A model generated the notes under the pieces. It saw only the letters and a program-made list of their open reading frames with translations. It made no database searches and had not been told where the DNA came from. 64,000 bases of DNA from Microbacterium timonense. GTDB lineage: Bacteria > Actinomycetota > Actinomycetes > Actinomycetales > Microbacteriaceae. The position numbers and the translations under genes were made by a program. Positions within the stretch are counted from its first letter, which is position 1. The number at the start of each line of letters is the position of its first letter. The DNA lies in the NCBI RefSeq assembly GCF_900292075.1, contig NZ_OLMV01000001.1, positions 248,001 through 312,000 on the forward strand, given 5' to 3'. Positions 8,284-16,167 of this stretch are shown one piece after another.

Positions 8284-9450
8284 ATGGTGAGCGTGATCAC
8301 CCCCCTCCAGGCACTTCCCGTCGATCAGCTGCGTCAGCGTACGAGCACCAAATGGCGCACCTACCCCGACGATGTGCTCCCGCTGTTCGTCGCCGAGACG
8401 GATTTCCTGCCGGCTCCGGCGATCACGGCCGCGCTCGCGCGGGCGGTGGAGCTCGGAGACACCGGATACACGCCGCCGGACCCGGGAGTGCGGGCGGGGT
8501 ACGCCGCGTTCGCGCAGCGGCGGTTCGGCTGGACGGTGGACCCGGCACGGATCCGCACGACGTGCGACGTCATGATGGGCGTCGTCGAGATCCTGCGTGC
8601 GGTCACCGAACCGGGGGACCGTGTCATCGTCACACCGCCGGTCTCCCCGCCGTTCTACGACTGCATCCCCGAGGCGGGCGCCGTGGTGGAGCGGGTCCCG
8701 CTCGTCGACACCGGCCAGGGGTGGCACCTCGACCTCGAAGGCATCGAGGCCGCATTCGCCGGCGGTGCGCGCGCGATCCTGCTGTGCAACCCGCACAACC
8801 CGACGGGCACCGTCCACTCCCGGCAGACGCTGGCTGCGCTGGCCGACCTCGCCGCGCGTTTCGGAGCCGTCGTCGTCAGCGACGAGATCCACGCGCCGCT
8901 GACCGGTCGCGGCGCGACGTTCACTCCCTTCCTGGACGCGTCCCCGGTCGCCGCACGCGTCGGCTACGCCGTGGCCAGCGCCAGCAAGGCCTTCAATCTG
9001 GCGGGCCTCAAGTGCGCGCTCATGATCACGGCGGACGACGCGACGACACAGGTCGTGCGATCGCTTCCCGCCGAGGTCGAATGGCGAACGGGGCTGTTCG
9101 GCGCGCTGGCCGCCGTCGCCGCGTTCGCGCCCGAGAGCGATGAATGGCTCGACGCTCAACTGGCCGCGCTCGACGCGAACCGGGTGCTGCTGGCCGAGCT
9201 GCTCGCCGAACACGTGCCCGCCGCCCGCTACCGGATCCCGGATGCCGGATTCCTGGCCTGGATCGACCTTTCCGCCCTCGGCTGGGGAGACAATCCGGCC
9301 GCGAAGATCCTTCGTGAGGCCAAGGTCGCCCTGCACTTCGGTCCGCACTTCGGCGAAGAGGGGAACGGGCACGTTCGCCTGAACTTCGGCTGTTCGCCAG
9401 ACGTGCTGCGCGAGGCGGTGGCGCGCGTGGGCGCGCTCGCGCGATCGTGA
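8284..9450 (+). CDS. PatB/MalY-type PLP-dependent C-S lyase or aminotransferase
   Basis: 388-residue fold-type I PLP enzyme of the MalY/PatB branch (cystathionine beta-lyase-like). The PLP lysine is K235 in SASKAFNLAG; the upstream elements CNPHNPTG and VVSDEIHAPL are typical of this branch. Likely reaction: beta-elimination from cystathionine or other S-alkyl cysteines; aminotransferase activity cannot be excluded. It follows the suf operon by 86 bp with its own promoter-like element, and its last codons overlap the next gene (an MFS exporter) by GTGA, suggesting a lyase-exporter pair. A sulfur-supply role for SUF is only a hypothesis. Confidence 0.88.
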   Translation: MVSVITPLQALPVDQLRQRTSTKWRTYPDDVLPLFVAETDFLPAPAITAALARAVELGDTGYTPPDPGVRAGYAAFAQRRFGWTVDPARIRTTCDVMMGVVEILRAVTEPGDRVIVTPPVSPPFYDCIPEAGAVVERVPLVDTGQGWHLDLEGIEAAFAGGARAILLCNPHNPTGTVHSRQTLAALADLAARFGAVVVSDEIHAPLTGRGATFTPFLDASPVAARVGYAVASASKAFNLAGLKCALMITADDATTQVVRSLPAEVEWRTGLFGALAAVAAFAPESDEWLDAQLAALDANRVLLAELLAEHVPAARYRIPDAGFLAWIDLSALGWGDNPAAKILREAKVALHFGPHFGEEGNGHVRLNFGCSPDVLREAVARVGALARS

Positions 9451-10883
9451 CAGCCGACCCCGAGACCGGTATCTGGCAGGGCCGCTACGTCTGGGTGACG
9501 GTCGGCGCGGTCGCGCTGATCTTCCTGGCGGCGATCCAGTCCCTCGCGGTGACCACCGTGATGCCCGTGGTCAGCGCTGACCTCGACGGCCAGCGGCTCT
9601 ACGCGGTGGCTTTCGCCGGCACGCTGGCGACCAGCGTCATCGGCATGGTGGCGGTGGGGGCCTGGTGCGACCGCGGGGGAGTGCTCGCGCCGCTGAGCAC
9701 CTCCGTCGGACTCTTCGTCATCGGTCTGCTGGTCGCCGGCTTCGCCCCCGACATGCCCGTCCTCGTCGTGGGAAGGCTGATTCAAGGGCTCGGTACGGGC
9801 GGCCAGACCGTGGCGCTGTACGTGGTCGTCGCCCGCGTGTACCCGGGCGCGATGCACGGACGCGTGTTCGCGGCGTTCTCGGCGGCATGGGTCGTTCCCT
9901 CGCTCATCGGCCCGTTCCTTGCCGGCGCGGTGACGGAGTTCCTGCACTGGCGGTGGGTGTTCCTCGGCGTCGCCGCGCTCACGGTGGCCGCCTTCGGCAT
10001 GGTCGTCGCCCGGCTGCACGGCCTCCCGCTGCATACCGATGAGCCGGCGACAGGACGCGTCGCACCGCGCCTGGCCTGTGCGGTGGCGGTCGCGGCGGGG
10101 GCCCTCGGCCTGAGCCTCGCCGGCGAGTTCGGCGGCTGGGCCTGGGCGGCGGTGGCGGCATCCATCGTCGTCATCGGGCTCGCCTCCCGACCGCTGTTGC
10201 CCACGGGCACCCTCATGGCTGCGCGAGGGCTACCCAGTGTCGTGCTCATGCGCGGACTCATCGCGGGGGCGCTGTTCGGCGCTGAGATCTACGTCCCCTA
10301 CCTGCTCATCGACGGGTACGGGTTCTCCCCGACATGGGCGGGCTTGGGTCTGACCGCGGCCGCGATCGCGTGGGCCGCTGCGGCCGACGTGCAGGGTCGC
10401 TTCGGTGACCGGATCGGGAACACGCGGATCACGCTCATCGGCACGGCGCTGCTTGTCGCCGCGCTCGTGGTGGCCGCCGCCACGGCGCTGCTGGCCTGGC
10501 ATCCGGCCGTCCTCATCGCGGGGTGGGGCCTCGCGGGCGGCGGCATGGGGCTCATGTACCCGCGTCTCACGGTGCTGACCCTGGCGTACTCGACACCTCA
10601 GAACCAGGGATTCAACTCATCCGCGCTGTCCATCTCGGACTCCATCGGCTCGGCGTCGTCGATCGCGATCCTGGGCCTGGTCTTCACCGCGCTGGTCGGC
10701 ACGGATGCCGGCTTCCCGGCCGTCTTCGCGATCGCCGGCGTCCTCGCGCTGGCTGCGCTGGTTCCAGGTCTGCGGCTCGGGCATGCCCACGAGGGCAGTC
10801 GATCCACAGCACCACGCCCGGGAGCCCCGACAGCACGGCGGCCGCGCCGGCGCGCACCGCCTCGCTCGCGCGCTCGGGCGTGA
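9447..10883 (+). CDS. Major facilitator superfamily transporter
   Basis: 478 residues from GTG 9447, overlapping the lyase gene by 4 nt. About 12 membrane helices are visible. The first loop reads GAWCDRGGVLAP (MFS motif A-like) and helix 5 WVVPSLIGPFLAGAV looks like a drug-exporter motif C. The last helix ends near residue 445 (VPGLRLGHAHE). The remaining 28 residues are an Arg/Pro-rich tail unlike a transporter terminus and lie over the 3' end of the convergent lipoprotein gene. Substrate unknown; co-transcription with a C-S lyase suggests an amino acid, thiol or sulfur metabolite. Confidence 0.87.
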   Translation: MTADPETGIWQGRYVWVTVGAVALIFLAAIQSLAVTTVMPVVSADLDGQRLYAVAFAGTLATSVIGMVAVGAWCDRGGVLAPLSTSVGLFVIGLLVAGFAPDMPVLVVGRLIQGLGTGGQTVALYVVVARVYPGAMHGRVFAAFSAAWVVPSLIGPFLAGAVTEFLHWRWVFLGVAALTVAAFGMVVARLHGLPLHTDEPATGRVAPRLACAVAVAAGALGLSLAGEFGGWAWAAVAASIVVIGLASRPLLPTGTLMAARGLPSVVLMRGLIAGALFGAEIYVPYLLIDGYGFSPTWAGLGLTAAAIAWAAAADVQGRFGDRIGNTRITLIGTALLVAALVVAAATALLAWHPAVLIAGWGLAGGGMGLMYPRLTVLTLAYSTPQNQGFNSSALSISDSIGSASSIAILGLVFTALVGTDAGFPAVFAIAGVLALAALVPGLRLGHAHEGSRSTAPRPGAPTARRPRRRAPPRSRARA

Positions 10884-11451
10884 AGCTGCCGGCATCGTAC
10901 TCGGCAGCTGTGCCGAGCCCTTCGCCGCGGTAGCCCGCCCCGGTCCAGTCGACGGCGGTGACGTTGGCCGTGGGCTCGGCGATCTCTGCTCCGACGACAA
11001 GGAACTGCCGGTCGAGGTGATTCGCGCTCACCGTGGCGAGAGCGTCGACGAGCCCGTCACCGACGCTCACGATCAGCTCGCCGTTCAGTTCCATGCCCTC
11101 GACGAGACCGGCGATCGGGTCGTGCTCGACGCGCACGGTGCGCAGCGCGACGCCCGAGCCGGCGGCCCAGTCCTCGACCGCTGACACGAGCGTGCGGGTC
11201 GGCGTGTCATCGCCCATCGTGACGAGGACGACGCGATAGCCCGGCGCCGGGGCGATCCCGTCCCAGGATCCCGGTGGCGGGGAGACGGTCGCCTCCGGCG
11301 TCGGGATCGGGGTCGGCACGAAGCCCGCCGCGGCCGCGCCGACGGGCAGCGGCGCGACGCGTTGCTCCCAGGCGGTGGCGCATCCGGAGAGGCCGACCGT
11401 CAGCAGGGCGCACGCGAGCGCGGCGGCGCGCGTGAGGGGCGAACGGGACAC
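10684..11451 (-). CDS. Putative lipoprotein with periplasmic-binding-like fold
   Basis: 255 residues from the GTG at 11451, chosen because AGGAGG lies 5 nt upstream. The signal peptide has a lipobox LSGC with C24 as lipidated residue, then a Pro-rich linker. The core resembles half of a BMP-type substrate-binding protein (LIVSVGDGLVDAL, QFLVVGAEI, GVVLWID). After LWID the last 38 residues are Arg/Pro-rich and read antisense to the MFS gene, so the natural C-terminus was probably near 10798. No cognate ABC transporter is adjacent. Family assignment is tentative. Confidence 0.62.
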   Translation of the reverse strand: MSRSPLTRAAALACALLTVGLSGCATAWEQRVAPLPVGAAAAGFVPTPIPTPEATVSPPPGSWDGIAPAPGYRVVLVTMGDDTPTRTLVSAVEDWAAGSGVALRTVRVEHDPIAGLVEGMELNGELIVSVGDGLVDALATVSANHLDRQFLVVGAEIAEPTANVTAVDWTGAGYRGEGLGTAAEYDAGSFTPERASEAVRAGAAAVLSGLPGVVLWIDCPRGHARAADLEPAQPARGRRRSRRRPGSRHPCRPAR

Positions 11452-11602
11452 GGGACCTCCTGTCGATGTGACAGGTGCCACTCTCGCACCGGTCGAATGG
11501 GACGGACGCGTCGGCAGGCTGTCCGTCGTGCGGTGTTCTCCCCGCGTGCACGCACTGTTCACCGCGGTGGCGTTCGGTGCTCTGGTACCTGAAGGAGCCC
11601 GA

Positions 11603-12820
11603 ATGATCCGCCGGCACTCTCGCCTCATCCTGTCCGCCCTCGCCGTCGTGCTCGGACTCGTCGCCTCGGCAACGACGGGCGGCGCGGCATCCGCGCACGG
11701 ATTCACCTCCGTCGTCTACGCCGAGATCGCCACCGGCGACCGGCCGGGCCACGTGGCGGTGAGCCTGGAGCTGGAGTACGACCTGCTGGTCGTGTCGGCA
11801 GCGGACGCGGAGCGGAACGACCCGCTGTTCCAGGACGGGACCGAGGCCTTCCAGTTTGGAGACGCGGACGATCAGGCCCGTGCGCTCGAGGCGTATGACG
11901 ACACGGTGCTGCAGTACGTCGCCGACCGGTTCACGGTGACCTCCGGCGACGAAGTGTGCGCCCTCGCCCGTGACGGCGACGTCGAGATCACGGTTCGTGA
12001 AGGGGTGCCGTACGCCGTCATCGGCTTTGATGCGGCGTGCACGAGCCCCGGGTCTGCGCATGTCGTCACCAGCACGCTCTTCGGCGACGACGAGGGCTAC
12101 GTGCGCGACACCAAGACGATCTTGACGTACGACATCGACGCGCACTCCGGAAGTGCCGCGCTCGACGCCGCGTCGCCGACCTTCTCGACCGAGCAGAGCC
12201 TCGCGACCCGCTTCGGCGAGTTCTTCCTGCTGGGGGCCGAGCATCTGCTCACCGGCGCCGACCACATCCTGTTCCTGCTCGCGCTGATCGCGGGGTCACG
12301 CAGACTGCGGGAGGTCGTCCTCGCTGCCACCGCGTTCACCGTCGCCCATTCGGTGACGTTCATCCTGGCCGCGACCGGCGTGGTCAGCGCGCCGGCCGCC
12401 CTGATCGAGCCCGTCATCGCGCTCTCCATCTCGATCGTCGGCGCGTGGCATCTATGGGGACTGTGGCGCAGCGGGAAGGCCGCACCGGAGCTGGACAGCA
12501 AGAGCGGCCCGCTCGGCATCGACCGTGCCGGGTGGCTCCGCCTCGCCGTCGTGTTCGTGTTCGGGCTCGTGCACGGACTCGGCTTCGCATCGGCCCTGGG
12601 GATCGACGAGCCCTGGTCGTGGACACTGCTCGGTTCGCTGCTCGTGTTCAACATCGGCGTCGAGGTGGTTCAGATCGCGATCATCGCCCTGGTCTTCCCC
12701 CTCATCGTCCTGCTGCGCCGCCGGGTGCCGACGGTGGGCCTGTGGGCCACAGGGGCGCTCGCGGTGTCGGTCACGGCGGCGGGTCTGCTGTGGTTCTTCG
12801 AGCGGATCCTCGGCCAGTGA
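11603..12820 (+). CDS. HupE/UreJ-like membrane protein with secreted N-terminal domain
   Basis: 405 residues from ATG 11603 (GAAGGAG upstream). Signal peptide ending near ASAHG, an extracytoplasmic domain of about 180 residues, then six or seven helices containing the HupE/UreJ hallmarks HLLTGADHILFLLALI, FTVAHSVTF and FVFGLVHGLGFASALG, whose His/Asp residues are proposed metal ligands in that family. No hydrogenase or urease genes lie nearby, so a nickel role cannot be assumed; this is the larger, HupE-like second type common in environmental bacteria. Monocistronic by spacing. The substrate is unknown; a metal ion is the most likely. Confidence 0.82.
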   Translation: MIRRHSRLILSALAVVLGLVASATTGGAASAHGFTSVVYAEIATGDRPGHVAVSLELEYDLLVVSAADAERNDPLFQDGTEAFQFGDADDQARALEAYDDTVLQYVADRFTVTSGDEVCALARDGDVEITVREGVPYAVIGFDAACTSPGSAHVVTSTLFGDDEGYVRDTKTILTYDIDAHSGSAALDAASPTFSTEQSLATRFGEFFLLGAEHLLTGADHILFLLALIAGSRRLREVVLAATAFTVAHSVTFILAATGVVSAPAALIEPVIALSISIVGAWHLWGLWRSGKAAPELDSKSGPLGIDRAGWLRLAVVFVFGLVHGLGFASALGIDEPWSWTLLGSLLVFNIGVEVVQIAIIALVFPLIVLLRRRVPTVGLWATGALAVSVTAAGLLWFFERILGQ

Positions 12821-12868
12821 CCGCCGCACGTGAGAGTTCGCACCACAGATAGATGACCTGGGTCAACT

Positions 12869-12890
12869 GTTCACCAGCCGTCCACGTGAC
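12869..12890 (+). promoter_or_regulatory. Possible PHO-box-like direct repeat upstream of the metallophosphatase
   Basis: Two adjacent 11-mers, GTTCACCAGCC (12869-12879) and GTCCACGTGAC (12880-12890), in the 11-nt register of the Streptomyces-type PHO box built on GTTCACC. The first unit matches the seven-base core fully, the second 5 of 7. The downstream gene encodes a secreted phosphatase-like enzyme, so control by PhoP is plausible but unproven. Confidence 0.35.
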
Positions 12891-12929
12891 GGGCGAAACG
12901 TTCTACCGGCCCCAAACGAGGCCGCACGC

Positions 12930-12945
12930 GTTCCCTGTCGGGAAC
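12930..12945 (+). other. Short inverted repeat before the metallophosphatase start
   Basis: GTTCCC (12930-12935) and GGGAAC (12940-12945) around TGTC. It lies 20 nt before the ATG; it could be a leader hairpin or an operator. Confidence 0.35.
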
Positions 12946-12964
12946 TGAGAGAAATGGACACTGC

Positions 12965-14899
12965 ATGTCGTTCACGCTCACGGCATCCGGTCAGGCCCCA
13001 CGGCGTCCCCGACGCCGAGCGGTCGCCTGGATCACCGCCGCCACACTGAGCACGACTCTTGCATTCGCGGGTGTCGCGGGCGTTCCCGCGTTCGCGGAAG
13101 AGACGTCGAACTTCACCGGCATCATCCTCGGCGTCGGTGCCGACGAGTCGCAGCGCATCGTCACGTGGTACTCCTCCGGCGACACGAACCAGGTGGTGCA
13201 GGTCGCACCCACGGCGTCGCTCGTCGACGGCGAGTTCCCCGCGGACGCGGCGACCTTCACCGCGACCGGCGCCGCGAACATCGCGTCCAGCGGCGGGTAC
13301 AACCGGCACGCCACGCTGACCAACCTCGCCGAGAGCACCGCGTACTCGTACCGCGTGGGTTCGCAGGGCAACTGGTCGTCGGCGTACACGTTCTCGACCC
13401 GCTCTTTCGAGGGCGACTTCGACTTCCTGTTCTTCGGCGACCCGCAGATCGGGGCGTCGGGGAACGTCGCGAACGACGGCGCCGGATGGGCCGACACGCT
13501 GGATGTCGCGCTCGGCGCCAACCCCGAGGCGGAGCTCCTCGTCTCGGGCGGCGACCAGGTCGAGACGGCGAACACCGAGACGCAGTGGGACGCGTTCCTC
13601 GCGTCCGACAAGCTGCGCCAGTACCCCTGGGTCGCCACGATCGGCAACCACGACGTCGGCGGCAAGGCGTACGAGCAGCACCTGTACACCCCGAACACCG
13701 ACCGCTCGGGCGCGTACTACTCCAACGGCGACCCGGCGTCGAACACCTCGGGCGGCGACTACTGGTTCATCTACAAGGACGTGCTGTTCATCGACCTGAA
13801 CAGCAACAGCTACACGACCACCCAGGGCGGCGGCGGTGACGCGGCCCACGTGGCCTACGTGACCGACGTGGTGAACAACCACGGCGCCGACGCCAAGTAC
13901 ACCGTGCTCGTCTACCACCACTCGATCTATTCCGCGGCCTCGCACGCGAAGGACGGCGACAACAAGGTCCGGCGAGTCGACTTCCCGACGGCGTTCTCGA
14001 ACCTCGGCGTGGACCTCGTCTTGCAGGGACACGATCACGTCTACACGCGCAGTTACGAGATCCGCAACGGAGTGAAGGCGAACCCCGACGAGCAGCCGGG
14101 CGACGACGAGCTCTTCGCCGGCCCCGGCGGCGTCATCTACATGACGGCGAACTCCGCCTCGGGCTCCAAGTACTACAACATCACTGCTCCTGACAGCAGC
14201 GGGACAAGCGGTGCCGGCAACGGCGCCGACCCGCTGAACCCGAGCAGCTACTGGTACAACTCGGTGCAGAGCCAGGAGAAGGTGCGGTCGTACGTGAAGG
14301 TCTCGGTGCAGAAGGACCAGCTGGTCGTGCAGGACATCCGCAGCGCCGCCGCGGCGGCGGACAAGCCGGTCGGTTCGGTCGTGGACCAGGTCACCATCCA
14401 CCCCGACCACGGCGAGGGCGGGCAGGAGATCCAGGTCGACGTGCCAACCGCCGCGCCGGGCGAGTTCGGGTGGACGATCGCCGGCGACAACGGTCTCGTC
14501 GACCTCGGCACCGCCGAGGAGCACAGCGGCGAGTACTTCGAGGCGAAGGGGCAGATCAACCCGATCACCGTCTCCGACACGCGTCGTTCGCTGGCGCCCT
14601 GGTCGATCGCGGCCTCCGTCGGTGACTTCACGGACGGCTCGAAGACGTTCTCCGGCAAGTTCCTCGGGTGGACGCCGAAGGTCGTCACCCCGGGTGCGGG
14701 TGCGGCGGCGGCTGAGCCGGTCGCCTCCGGTTACGACGGCGGAGACGGCCTCGCGGTCTCGCGCGGACTGGGCGCAGCGGCGCAGGGTCACGAGCGTGGT
14801 GAGGCCACGCTCGGCGCGGACCTGGATCTCAAGATCCCCACCAGCGCCGACCGCGGAACCTACCGCGCGACGCTCACGCTGACCGCACTGGCCGGCTGA
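12965..14899 (+). CDS. Secreted purple-acid-phosphatase-like metallophosphoesterase with C-terminal WxL-like domain
   Basis: 644 residues. A long signal peptide with twin arginines in the basic part ends near AFAEE (residue 46). Residues about 50-140 form a Fn3-like purple acid phosphatase N-domain. The metallophosphoesterase core follows: GDPQIG (about 157), SGGDQVE (195), GNHD (226), YHHS (316), GHDH (355), so all metal ligands are present. From about 495 to the end there is a separate domain with VDLGT, PITVSDTR, APWSIAASVGDF and YRATLTLTALAG, which follows the layout of WxL cell-surface domains, with WSI as the WxL motif and the second Trp lost. Probably a wall-associated phosphomonoesterase or nucleotidase. 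The next gene encodes a WxLIP-like partner. Confidence 0.85.
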   Translation: MSFTLTASGQAPRRPRRRAVAWITAATLSTTLAFAGVAGVPAFAEETSNFTGIILGVGADESQRIVTWYSSGDTNQVVQVAPTASLVDGEFPADAATFTATGAANIASSGGYNRHATLTNLAESTAYSYRVGSQGNWSSAYTFSTRSFEGDFDFLFFGDPQIGASGNVANDGAGWADTLDVALGANPEAELLVSGGDQVETANTETQWDAFLASDKLRQYPWVATIGNHDVGGKAYEQHLYTPNTDRSGAYYSNGDPASNTSGGDYWFIYKDVLFIDLNSNSYTTTQGGGGDAAHVAYVTDVVNNHGADAKYTVLVYHHSIYSAASHAKDGDNKVRRVDFPTAFSNLGVDLVLQGHDHVYTRSYEIRNGVKANPDEQPGDDELFAGPGGVIYMTANSASGSKYYNITAPDSSGTSGAGNGADPLNPSSYWYNSVQSQEKVRSYVKVSVQKDQLVVQDIRSAAAAADKPVGSVVDQVTIHPDHGEGGQEIQVDVPTAAPGEFGWTIAGDNGLVDLGTAEEHSGEYFEAKGQINPITVSDTRRSLAPWSIAASVGDFTDGSKTFSGKFLGWTPKVVTPGAGAAAAEPVASGYDGGDGLAVSRGLGAAAQGHERGEATLGADLDLKIPTSADRGTYRATLTLTALAG

Positions 14900-14904
14900 G
14901 ACAG

Positions 14905-14942
14905 GCCGTTGCGAGGCGAGCCCGTGCCCGCCTCGCAACGGC
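14905..14942 (+). terminator. Strong hairpin between metallophosphatase and DUF916 genes
   Basis: Perfect 14-bp stem: GCCGTTGCGAGGCG (14905-14918) with CGCCTCGCAACGGC (14929-14942), loop of 10 nt. It lies 31 nt before the next start codon, so it is either a partial terminator within a two-gene operon or an RNA-stabilising element that sets the ratio of the two products. Confidence 0.8.
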
Positions 14943-14972
14943 TCTCGCCCTGATCTACCCAGAAAGCCAAAC

Positions 14973-16097
14973 ATGAGAGCATCGTCCCTTCTCCGCCTCG
15001 CGTCCGCGTCGGCGCTGAGTGTGCTGCTGGCCGCTGCGCCGTCGGCGGCCGGCGCGCACGCGGCTGTCCCAGCCGCCCCGAGCGCGAGCGCCGCCCAGAG
15101 CGGCGATGTCACGTGGACGGTCCGGACCGAGTCCAATCGCCTCGGCGCGGATCGCACGAGCTTCACGTACACGCTGAACCCGGGCGCCACGATCCAGGAC
15201 GGGCTGGTGGTCGCCAATCACGGGGATCAGGCGCTCGACCTCGCCGTCTATGCCGCCGACGGGTACACCACGGATTCCGGCCAGTTCGATGTGCTGGTGG
15301 CCGGAGCGGATTCCGCAGGAATCGGCGCATGGCTGCACGCCGACGTGGACCGTGTCGCCGTCGCGCCCGGAGGGTCCGCGACCATCCCCTTCACGGTCAC
15401 GGTCCCCGAGAAGGCGACACCGGGGGATTACGCCGGCGGAGTCATCACCTCCCTCGGCGCCGAGGACGACGAGGCAGGTGTCTCGGTCGACCGACGGCTC
15501 GGCATCCGGATCGATCTGCGGGTCGCGGGCGAGCTGACGCCCGCACTCGCCGTCGAGGACGCCCGCGTCGACTGGCAGGGAGGACTCAACCCCTTCGCGA
15601 CCGGTGACGCGACGCTCACGTACACATTGCACAACACCGGCAACACCCTCGTGACGTCTCAGGAGTCCGCGACGGTCGCCGGGCCGTTCGGCTGGTTCGC
15701 GCGGGACGCCGGGGAGATCGCGGCCCCGCCCCGCCTGCTGCCGGGGGAGTCGTGGACCCAGCGGGTGGCCGTCCACGACGTCGGCGCCCTCTTCGTCCTG
15801 ACGGCCACGGCGATCGTCATCCCCGTCGTGACCGACGCCGCCGGTACGACCGCCCCTCTGGAGCCGGTGACGGCGACCGCTGCCGGCTGGGCGGTGCCGT
15901 GGGTCGCGCTGGGGATCCTCGTTCTGGCCGGGCTCGCCGCCTTCTTCATCGTCCGCCGGATCCTCCGGCAGCGCGCGAAGCGGAAGGAGCAAGAAGACGC
16001 TCGGATCGCCGAGGCCGTGGATCGCGCCCTGGCGCACGACCGTCGCGCGCGCGAACGCGACGGGGCACCGGACGATGCCGAGATCCCCGTTCCCTGA
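14973..16097 (+). CDS. DUF916 (WxL-interacting protein-like) membrane protein
   Basis: 374 residues. Signal peptide to about 30 (Ala-rich), then an ectodomain beginning WTVRTESNRLGADRTSFTYTLNPG that matches the start of DUF916, now described as the peptidoglycan-binding domain of WxL-interacting proteins. Elements such as DGLVVANHGDQALDLAVYAADGY and the PEKATPGDYAGGVI stretch fit the family. A single membrane helix at about 308-328 is followed by a charged cytoplasmic tail of about 45 residues. The second DUF3324-like half appears short. It follows the WxL-tailed phosphatase and probably anchors or presents it at the wall. Function inferred from Firmicutes WxL loci. Confidence 0.8.
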   Translation: MRASSLLRLASASALSVLLAAAPSAAGAHAAVPAAPSASAAQSGDVTWTVRTESNRLGADRTSFTYTLNPGATIQDGLVVANHGDQALDLAVYAADGYTTDSGQFDVLVAGADSAGIGAWLHADVDRVAVAPGGSATIPFTVTVPEKATPGDYAGGVITSLGAEDDEAGVSVDRRLGIRIDLRVAGELTPALAVEDARVDWQGGLNPFATGDATLTYTLHNTGNTLVTSQESATVAGPFGWFARDAGEIAAPPRLLPGESWTQRVAVHDVGALFVLTATAIVIPVVTDAAGTTAPLEPVTATAAGWAVPWVALGILVLAGLAAFFIVRRILRQRAKRKEQEDARIAEAVDRALAHDRRARERDGAPDDAEIPVP

Positions 16098-16131
16098 CCC
16101 CGCCCTGGAGGGTGCCCGGGCGAGTTCACAT

Positions 16132-16163
16132 TTGGCACTGGGCAGTAGGTAAGGCTAGCCTAA
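16132..16163 (+). promoter_or_regulatory. Iron-regulated leaderless promoter with DtxR/IdeR box
   Basis: TTGGCA (16132-16137), an 18-nt spacer and TAGCCT (16156-16161), placed 6 nt before the ATG at 16168. The 19-bp sequence GTAGGTAAGGCTAGCCTAA at 16145-16163 matches the DtxR/IdeR consensus TTAGGTTAGGCTAACCTAA at 16 positions and covers the spacer and -10 box. Iron-loaded DtxR would block the polymerase. No Shine-Dalgarno is present, so the mRNA is probably leaderless. Confidence 0.85.
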
Positions 16164-16167
16164 TGTC

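Noticed and set aside
12863..15217. 784-codon frame opposite the WxL metallophosphatase
   Set aside because: No motif, and the plus-strand gene has a signal peptide and complete catalytic motifs.
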